NCBI GenBank assembly: GCA_025963955.1 | Contig: JAOPZU010000139.1 | Coordinates: 1 to 11,940, forward strand | Origin: Solirubrobacterales bacterium | Lineage (GTDB): Bacteria; Actinomycetota; Thermoleophilia; Solirubrobacterales; Solirubrobacteraceae | Length of the DNA: 11,940 nt | Reading direction: 5' to 3' | Shown here: one piece after another, positions 7,682-11,940 of the stretch | Layout: the number at the start of each line of letters is the position of its first letter | Numbering within the stretch: the first letter of the stretch is position 1 | The notes under the pieces: generated by a model | What the model saw: only the letters and a program-made list of their open reading frames with translations | The model's database searches: none | Told to the model about the DNA's origin: nothing | Position numbers and translations under genes: made by a program

Positions 7682-9199
7682 ATGCCCACCATCCCCGGCA
7701 TCGTCGCCACCGCCGCCCACCGCACCCCGGACGCCGAGGCGCTGGTGGACGGTGACCTCCGCCTGACCTACGCGCAGTTCGACGCCCGCATCAACCAGTA
7801 CGCAGACGTCCTGCAGGCGCAGGGCGTCGCCCACGGCGACCGGGTGCTGCTGATGTCGGGCAACAGCAGCGGGTTCATCCTGGCCTACTTCGCCGCGCTG
7901 CGGGTCGGAGCGATCGTCGTCCCCGTCGGCCCGGCCTCCGCGCCGCCCGAGCTGATGCACCTTGCGCAGGACAGCGGGGCCACGACCCTCCTGCTGGACG
8001 ACGCCTGCGCGGCGCGCGTCGACCGCGACGCCGTGGCCCCGCAGCTGCGCATCGTCCTCGCTCTGTCCGAGCTCGCGGACCTGGCCGACGGGGCGACGGC
8101 TCAGGCGCCCGCGGTCACGGTCAGGGAGACCGACGACGCCCTGATCCTCTACACCTCCGGCACGACCGGACGGCCCAAGGGCGTCCTGCTCGACCACCAC
8201 CGGGTCATCTGGGTCGGCGTCAACGCGATGCTGCTCGTCGGGCAGCGCCAGGAGTGGCGGGTGCTGCACTGCGCGCCGCTCTACCACGCGGCGCAGCTGA
8301 CGATGATGCTCACGACCGGGAGCATGCTCAGCGCCGCGCACGTCGTCGTGCCCGGCTTCGAGCCGGGCGCGACGCTCGACGTGCTCGAGCGCGAGCGCAT
8401 CACCCTCTTCTTCGGCGTCCCGACGATGTACCAGATGATGCTGCGCCACCCGGGCTTCGCCACGCGCGACCTGTCGGCGCTGCGCGTCGGCGTGTTCGGC
8501 GCCGCGCCGATGCCAGGCCACATCGTCCGCGAGCTCACGTCGGCTCTGCCGGACGTCGAGCTGCTGCAGGCCTGCGGCCAGACCGAGGGGGGCCCCGGCG
8601 GCATCTACGCCTCGTTCGCAGACGTCTGCGCCCGGCCGGACGCCAGCGGCCGCCTGCCGCTGCCCAACCTCGAGGCGCGCGTCGTCGACGAGGCGGACGA
8701 GCACGTCGGCTTCGGCGAGGTCGGTGAGCTCGTGCTGCGCGGCGAGACGATCATGAAGGGCTACTGGAACCGCCCCGCGGAGACCGCGGAGGCTCTGCGC
8801 GACGGCTGGCTGCGGACCGGGGACATGGCCCGCTACGACGAGGGCGGCCACGTGACCCTCGTCGATCGCAAGAAGGACATGATCATCACGGGCGGTCGCA
8901 ACGTGTACTCCGTGGAGGTCGAGCAGGCGGTCGCCTCCCATCCGGCTGTGGCCGACTGCGCCGTGGTCGGCGTGCCCCACGAGGACTACGGCGAGAGCAT
9001 CCTCGCGGTCGTGGCCGCCGCGCCCGGGGCCACTCCGGACCTCGAGTCACTTCGCGCGCACTGCCTTGAGCACATCAGCCGCTACAAGGCGCCGCACCAG
9101 CTCCTGCTCGTCGACACGATCCCGCGCAACGCCTCCGGCAAGGTGCTCAAGCACGTGCTCCGCGAGCAGGTGGCGCGGGACGCGCTGGTCCCGGGCTGA
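7682..9199 (+). CDS. AMP-forming acyl-CoA synthetase (class I adenylate-forming, FadD-like)
   Basis: An ANL-superfamily ligase, 505 residues, that activates a carboxylic acid with ATP to an acyl-adenylate and transfers it to CoA. Motifs in order: P-loop YTSGTTGRPKG (157-167); LYHAAQ, typical of fatty-acyl ligases; the A5 motif as CGQTEGG with C298 where an aromatic residue is usual, and E302; RTGD with ribose-binding D381; the hinge DRKKDMI starting at D395; GGRNVYSVEVE; and the A10 motif NASGKVLK with catalytic K487 near the end. All core residues are present and the length is normal. ATG 7682 is preceded by AAGGA (7668-7672); the frame is open far upstream, but that part only shadows the dehydrogenase gene. 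It starts 17 nt after that gene, suggesting co-transcription, and ends tail to tail with the AraC-type gene. The acyl chain preferred is unknown. Confidence 0.93.
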   Translation: MPTIPGIVATAAHRTPDAEALVDGDLRLTYAQFDARINQYADVLQAQGVAHGDRVLLMSGNSSGFILAYFAALRVGAIVVPVGPASAPPELMHLAQDSGATTLLLDDACAARVDRDAVAPQLRIVLALSELADLADGATAQAPAVTVRETDDALILYTSGTTGRPKGVLLDHHRVIWVGVNAMLLVGQRQEWRVLHCAPLYHAAQLTMMLTTGSMLSAAHVVVPGFEPGATLDVLERERITLFFGVPTMYQMMLRHPGFATRDLSALRVGVFGAAPMPGHIVRELTSALPDVELLQACGQTEGGPGGIYASFADVCARPDASGRLPLPNLEARVVDEADEHVGFGEVGELVLRGETIMKGYWNRPAETAEALRDGWLRTGDMARYDEGGHVTLVDRKKDMIITGGRNVYSVEVEQAVASHPAVADCAVVGVPHEDYGESILAVVAAAPGATPDLESLRAHCLEHISRYKAPHQLLLVDTIPRNASGKVLKHVLREQVARDALVPG

Positions 9200-9202
9200 C
9201 CG

Positions 9203-10210
9203 CTACGCCGGCGCTCGGCGCACCGATCCCGGCGTCGCGCCGGTCCAGCGGCGGTAGGCGCGCGCGAAGGCCGTGCCGTCGCTGAAGCCCAGGCGGCGGC
9301 CGACCTCGTCGACCGAAAGGGCGCCCGTCCCCAGCAGCTCGCTCGCCAGGTCACGCAGCACCTCCTCGCGGACGGTCCGGTACGAGGTCCGCTCGGCGGT
9401 CAGGCGACGGCGGAGCGTGCGCTCGTCCAGATGCAGCGCTGCGGCGATCGTCGCCATGGACGGCATCAGGTCGGGGTGCTCGAGCAGGCGGGCGCGGACG
9501 CGCGCGGCGGTGCCGGTCAGCGTCGAGCGACGCTCCAAGAGCGCCACGCACCCCGCTGCGCAGCGCTGCCAGGTCTGCTCATCGGCTTGGGGCAGGCGCC
9601 GCGCGAGGACGTCCGCGCCGGTGGTCAGGCGATGGGCCGGCGCGCCGCCGCGGACCTGCACCGCGGGGGAAAGCGTGCTGAAGGCCGCCGCGCGCGCTGC
9701 GGCCAGCCGCGTCTCGAGCACGAACGGACCCGGGTCCCCGAGTGCGCCGATCAGCATCGCGAGCGCGGCGAGGTCCCGCTCACAGGCGAAGTCGCGCACG
9801 TCGCCCGGAACGTCCGCATCGTCGAAGGTGACCACGAGCTGCGCGCGGCTGTCGGTGACTTCGGGCCGATGGAAGGTGTACGACAGCTTGACGAACCGCA
9901 ACGCCAACCGCAGGCCGTCGCCGACCGTCGGGCTCGTCAGCAGTGCAAAGCCCCAGACGTCGTGACCGCCGAGGTTGAGACGCCGGCCGGCGTCGGCACC
10001 TACGCCGGGAGCGTCACCGGTCGCGGCGACGAGGTTGCGCATCACCTGCAGCTCCTGCGCGGCTTGAACGGTGAGGGCAGGATCCTCCAGGTCGGCCACC
10101 GCCACGCCGGTCGCGCGCAGGCACGCGGCGGTGCTCAGGCCGTGCTCGGCGCCTGTCGCGACGAGCGCCCGGATGCCGGCGCTGCCCCGGGGGAAGTTCC
10201 AGTAGGCCAC
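9203..10210 (-). CDS. AraC family transcriptional regulator (OruR/ArgR-like, arabinose-binding-type N-domain)
   Basis: A 335-residue regulator. The N-terminal part (about 15-200) looks like the 'arabinose-binding domain of AraC' family used by OruR-type regulators: GLSTAACLRATGV near the start, then WGFALLTSPTVGDGLRLALRFVKLSYTFHRPEV. The C-terminal ~85 residues form the two-helix-turn-helix AraC DNA-binding domain: a first HTH at MATIAAALHLDERTLRRRL, and a second with the family signature VDEVGRRLGFSDGTAFARAYRRWTGATP (about 300-328). The start is GTG at 10210-10208 with no clear SD. It begins 10 nt after the stop of the PucR-type gene, so the two are probably one operon and may be translationally coupled. 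The stop TAG is 3 nt from the stop of the convergent synthetase gene. Such regulators usually activate a nearby catabolic unit; here the SDR-ALDH-ligase genes are candidates, by inference. Confidence 0.9.
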   Translation of the reverse strand: MAYWNFPRGSAGIRALVATGAEHGLSTAACLRATGVAVADLEDPALTVQAAQELQVMRNLVAATGDAPGVGADAGRRLNLGGHDVWGFALLTSPTVGDGLRLALRFVKLSYTFHRPEVTDSRAQLVVTFDDADVPGDVRDFACERDLAALAMLIGALGDPGPFVLETRLAAARAAAFSTLSPAVQVRGGAPAHRLTTGADVLARRLPQADEQTWQRCAAGCVALLERRSTLTGTAARVRARLLEHPDLMPSMATIAAALHLDERTLRRRLTAERTSYRTVREEVLRDLASELLGTGALSVDEVGRRLGFSDGTAFARAYRRWTGATPGSVRRAPA

Positions 10211-10220
10211 GGGCGGCTGA

Positions 10221-11441
10221 TCAGCGCCGGGCGCGCGCGTGGGCCAGGCGGATGGCGACGACGAGCTCCTGCAGCTCGGTGAGGTCGCGGAGGTCCCGGC
10301 CCGTCAGCTCCTCGATCTTCGCCAGCCGGTAGTGGGCGGTGTTCGTGTGGACGAAGAGCTGCTCGGCCGCGAGCTTGACGTTGAGGCTGCAGTCGACGTA
10401 GGCCATCAGCGTTCCGACGAGCAGCCCGGCCTGCGCCTGGTCCTGTTCGATGAAGGTTCGGATTGCGGGAGCGACCAGATTCCACGCCGTCTGGTCGGCC
10501 CCGCGCATGAACAGGTAGTCGAGCGGGGTGAGCACGGGGATCGCCATCAGCCCGCCGGCGCCGGACTTGTGCTCGCGCGCGACGGACGCCTCTGCGTGGG
10601 CGGCCGGGACCCCTGCGGGACCATCGTGGATCGCGCTGACGCCGATGGCCAATGTGACGCCGTCGCGGGCGAGTCGGCGCTGCGCCTCGGCCAGCGCCTC
10701 GACGAGCCGCGCCGGGTCGTCGGCCGCGGTGCGGACGATCACGATCTCGTCCGCGCGCAGCGTGAACAGCGGCTCGATCGCGTCCCCGGTCGCGTGCGCA
10801 AGGGCCACGGCGGCGACCGAGCCGGCCGTGGGGTCCGAAAAGGGCTCGACGGGACGCGCGGAGATGACCAGGACCGGAGCACTGCCGTCGAGGCCGCAGG
10901 CCCGGGCGGTGTCGAGCTTGCTGCCGGCCGCGATCGGGCGGCCGGCCAGCAGGTCCTCCACGAGCTCGCCCCGACCCTCGCGCGCCGTCAGCCGCAGGGC
11001 GGCCTGGATCTCCTCGACCGTCGCGTAGACCGTGCTGCTGAGCGCGTCGACGAGGTCGATGAACTGCCGCGAGAGGTCGGCGACGAGCCCGCGGCCACCG
11101 GGGCCGGCGAGGTCGTCGATCGCATCCCACAGCACCCGCTGCCACAGCCGCGCGGCGCGGATCAGTTCACCTTCGGTGGCGCCGCGCAGCAGTGCGCGCC
11201 GGATGTAGGAGCGGGCGAAGTCCAGCTCGCCCGGCGTGATGGGCCGCTGCTCGGACAGGGCCCGGACCAAGAGCCCGACCACGAGCTCCCCGGCCTCGCG
11301 CATGTCGGCCAGCCGGTCCTCGAAGCGGGGGTAGTCGGGAACGAGCTCGCGCATGTACGCATCGACCAGCTCGCGCTGCCGCCGTCGTAGACCTGCAAGC
11401 ACCTCAACGGTCGTGACCGACCGTGCGGAACCCGTCGCCAT
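10221..11441 (-). CDS. PucR family transcriptional regulator with helical (RsbRD-like) N-domain
   Basis: A 406-residue regulator. ATG 11441 is chosen because AGGGAGG lies 6 nt upstream. The frame stays open to 11843, but that extension would run antisense through the enoyl-CoA hydratase gene and lose family resemblance. Layout: an all-helical N-terminal domain (about 10-165) resembling the RsbRD N-terminal domain often found in actinobacterial PucR proteins; a middle domain (about 170-310) with the pattern of the degenerate GGDEF-like domain of this family; and the C-terminal PucR HTH (340-406), with LNVKLAAEQLFVHTNTAHYRLAKIEELTGRDL. No transmembrane segment is seen. It is divergent from the enoyl-CoA hydratase gene across 199 bp, so that gene and its own operon are the obvious targets, by inference. 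The effector is unknown. Confidence 0.9.
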   Translation of the reverse strand: MATGSARSVTTVEVLAGLRRRQRELVDAYMRELVPDYPRFEDRLADMREAGELVVGLLVRALSEQRPITPGELDFARSYIRRALLRGATEGELIRAARLWQRVLWDAIDDLAGPGGRGLVADLSRQFIDLVDALSSTVYATVEEIQAALRLTAREGRGELVEDLLAGRPIAAGSKLDTARACGLDGSAPVLVISARPVEPFSDPTAGSVAAVALAHATGDAIEPLFTLRADEIVIVRTAADDPARLVEALAEAQRRLARDGVTLAIGVSAIHDGPAGVPAAHAEASVAREHKSGAGGLMAIPVLTPLDYLFMRGADQTAWNLVAPAIRTFIEQDQAQAGLLVGTLMAYVDCSLNVKLAAEQLFVHTNTAHYRLAKIEELTGRDLRDLTELQELVVAIRLAHARARR

Positions 11442-11447
11442 GGCTGA

Positions 11448-11454
11448 CCTCCCT
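11448..11454 (-). promoter_or_regulatory. Ribosome binding site of the PucR-type gene
   Basis: On the minus strand AGGGAGG lies 6 nt before ATG 11441. It decides the start against longer in-frame extensions and is the clearest SD site on the minus strand. Confidence 0.8.
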
Positions 11455-11463
11455 CTCGCGGCG

Positions 11464-11469
11464 AGCCTA
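11464..11469 (-). promoter_or_regulatory. Candidate -10 box of the two-regulator operon
   Basis: On the minus strand TAGGCT fits the actinobacterial -10 pattern TANNNT. Transcription would start near 11457, giving a leader of about 16 nt that just contains the SD at 11448-11454. No convincing -35 hexamer is present 16-19 nt upstream, so an activator or an extended -10 would be needed. TANNNT is a loose pattern. Confidence 0.4.
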
Positions 11470-11494
11470 CGGCAATCCCCGGAACGGCGGGACG

Positions 11495-11513
11495 GTTGTG
11501 AGCGGCGAACAAC
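11495..11513. promoter_or_regulatory. Imperfect 19-bp inverted repeat in the divergent regulator/hydratase region
   Basis: GTTGT (11495-11499) and ACAAC (11509-11513) are exact reverse complements around a 9-nt core in which GC/GC (11502-11503 and 11505-11506) also pair; 14 of 18 positions are symmetric. It lies about 26 bp upstream of the regulator -10 candidate. It is a plausible operator for a dimeric regulator, perhaps the PucR-type protein itself, but a single copy is weak evidence. Confidence 0.35.
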
Positions 11514-11619
11514 GCCCGCGCGAGAACGTTGGGAGCTGTGGCCAGTCCCGGTCACGGGCGTCGCTGGGAGGCTCGTGATCCGCTCGTCGCGCTCGGAGCC
11601 GACGCGCCTCACCGTAGAT

Positions 11620-11635
11620 GACCGAGAGCGACCGA
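11620..11635. repeat. Short direct repeat upstream of the enoyl-CoA hydratase start
   Basis: GACCGA occurs at 11620-11625 and again at 11630-11635, a 10-bp period that places both copies on one face of the helix, just before ATG 11641. Such spacing suits AraC-type or other tandem binding, but six-base repeats are common by chance in this composition. Confidence 0.25.
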
Positions 11636-11640
11636 CAGCC

Positions 11641-11940
11641 ATGGATCCGAACACCGTCACCCGCACACGCCCGCGGCCGGGGGTCGTCCAGCTGACGCTG
11701 CATCGCCCGGAGCACCTCAACGCCTTGAACCGCAGCATGTTCGCCGGCCTGCACGACGCCCTGGACGCCATCGCCCGTGATCCCGACTGCCGCGCCGTCG
11801 TGCTCACCGGTGCCGGCCGCGCCTTTTGCGCCGGCGGCGACATGGACGAGTTCGGTGGCCTCCTCGACGGCGTTCGCGACGGCGACGTGAGCGAGTTCTG
11901 GGCCTACCAGCGCCACAGCGCTGACCTGGTCCCCAAGCTG
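11641..11940 (+). CDS. Enoyl-CoA hydratase/isomerase family protein, 3'-truncated by window edge
   Basis: The first 100 codons of a crotonase-superfamily enzyme; there is no stop before the window ends. The N-terminal signature is complete: VVQLTLHRPEHLNALN (about residues 15-30), then RAVVLTGAGRAFCAGGDM (about 53-70), which carries an oxyanion-hole strand. The catalytic Glu region lies beyond the window, so hydratase, isomerase and other crotonase activities cannot be separated. ATG 11641 gives a normal-length N-terminus but has only a weak purine run (GAGAG, 11624-11628). An in-frame GTG at 11575, preceded 3 nt upstream by GGGAGG, would add 22 residues with no family resemblance; the spacing is too short, so I prefer 11641. 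It is divergent from the PucR-type regulator. A beta-oxidation step on the CoA thioester made by the upstream synthetase is a natural, unproven role. Confidence 0.88.
   Translation, partial: MDPNTVTRTRPRPGVVQLTLHRPEHLNALNRSMFAGLHDALDAIARDPDCRAVVLTGAGRAFCAGGDMDEFGGLLDGVRDGDVSEFWAYQRHSADLVPKL

Noticed and set aside
7583..8980. A 465-codon minus-strand frame across the acyl-CoA synthetase
   Set aside because: It is a shadow of a gene whose ANL motifs are all in the plus frame; its composition is unlike a protein.
9187..9201. GGTC/GACC hairpin at the convergent gene ends as a terminator
   Set aside because: The stem is only 4 bp with a 7-nt loop and no U-run, within chance expectation for this sequence.
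10239..11390. A 383-codon plus-strand frame opposite the PucR-type gene
   Set aside because: It has no recognisable domain, while the minus strand encodes a full PucR HTH with a strong ribosome site.
11547..11558. CCCG-GTCA-CGGG hairpin in the divergent region
   Set aside because: A 4-bp GC stem is common by chance here and has no associated signal.
1..11940. CRISPR arrays, tRNA or rRNA genes, insertion sequences, attachment sites and toxin-antitoxin pairs
   Set aside because: I found no regularly spaced repeats, tRNA-like cloverleaf, transposase motifs or small paired genes. Almost all the sequence is accounted for by the listed genes.

Overview
The window is GC-rich throughout, with strong third-position G/C preference, ATG/GTG starts, short or overlapping gene junctions and Shine-Dalgarno (SD) sites of the GGAGG type. 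Several tandem MCE-family lipid-transport genes, a PucR-type regulator and an AraC/OruR-type regulator together suggest a soil actinomycetote. Thermoleophilia (Solirubrobacterales) is my best guess, by inference from gene style only. No RNA gene, mobile element, CRISPR array or phage gene is visible.

Region 1 (1-5128, + strand) is the 3' part of an mce operon. Four consecutive MCE (MlaD-like) substrate-binding subunits are each joined to the next by a 4-nt stop/start overlap (GTGA, ATGA, ATGA); the first is cut by the window edge. The permease (YrbE) and remaining mce genes would lie upstream. The block ends in a 12-bp perfect hairpin that straddles the last stop codon.

Region 2 (5129-9199, + strand) is a separate unit that seems to start from a leaderless-type promoter: a short-chain dehydrogenase (SDR), an aldehyde dehydrogenase (1-nt gap) and an AMP-forming acyl-CoA synthetase (17-nt gap). 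In order, these activities fit alcohol to aldehyde, aldehyde to acid, and acid to acyl-CoA.

Region 3 (9203-11441, - strand) holds two regulators read in the same direction 10 nt apart: a PucR-type regulator followed by an AraC-type regulator. The AraC gene meets the synthetase gene tail to tail with 3 nt between them.

Region 4 (11442-11940) is a 199-bp divergent intergenic region followed by the first 100 codons of an enoyl-CoA hydratase/isomerase on the + strand, which runs off the window.

Taken together, the window reads as an uptake-and-oxidation locus for a hydrophobic compound: an MCE importer, a three-enzyme alcohol-to-CoA-thioester module, a beta-oxidation-type enzyme and two candidate effector-responsive regulators. 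The individual families are well supported. The functional link between the importer and the enzymes, and the identity of the substrate, are inference. I did not find a clearly unprecedented system. The most distinctive observations are the paired C-terminal cysteines confined to three of the four MCE subunits, the stop-codon-overlapping terminator hairpin, the leaderless promoter, and the enzyme order.
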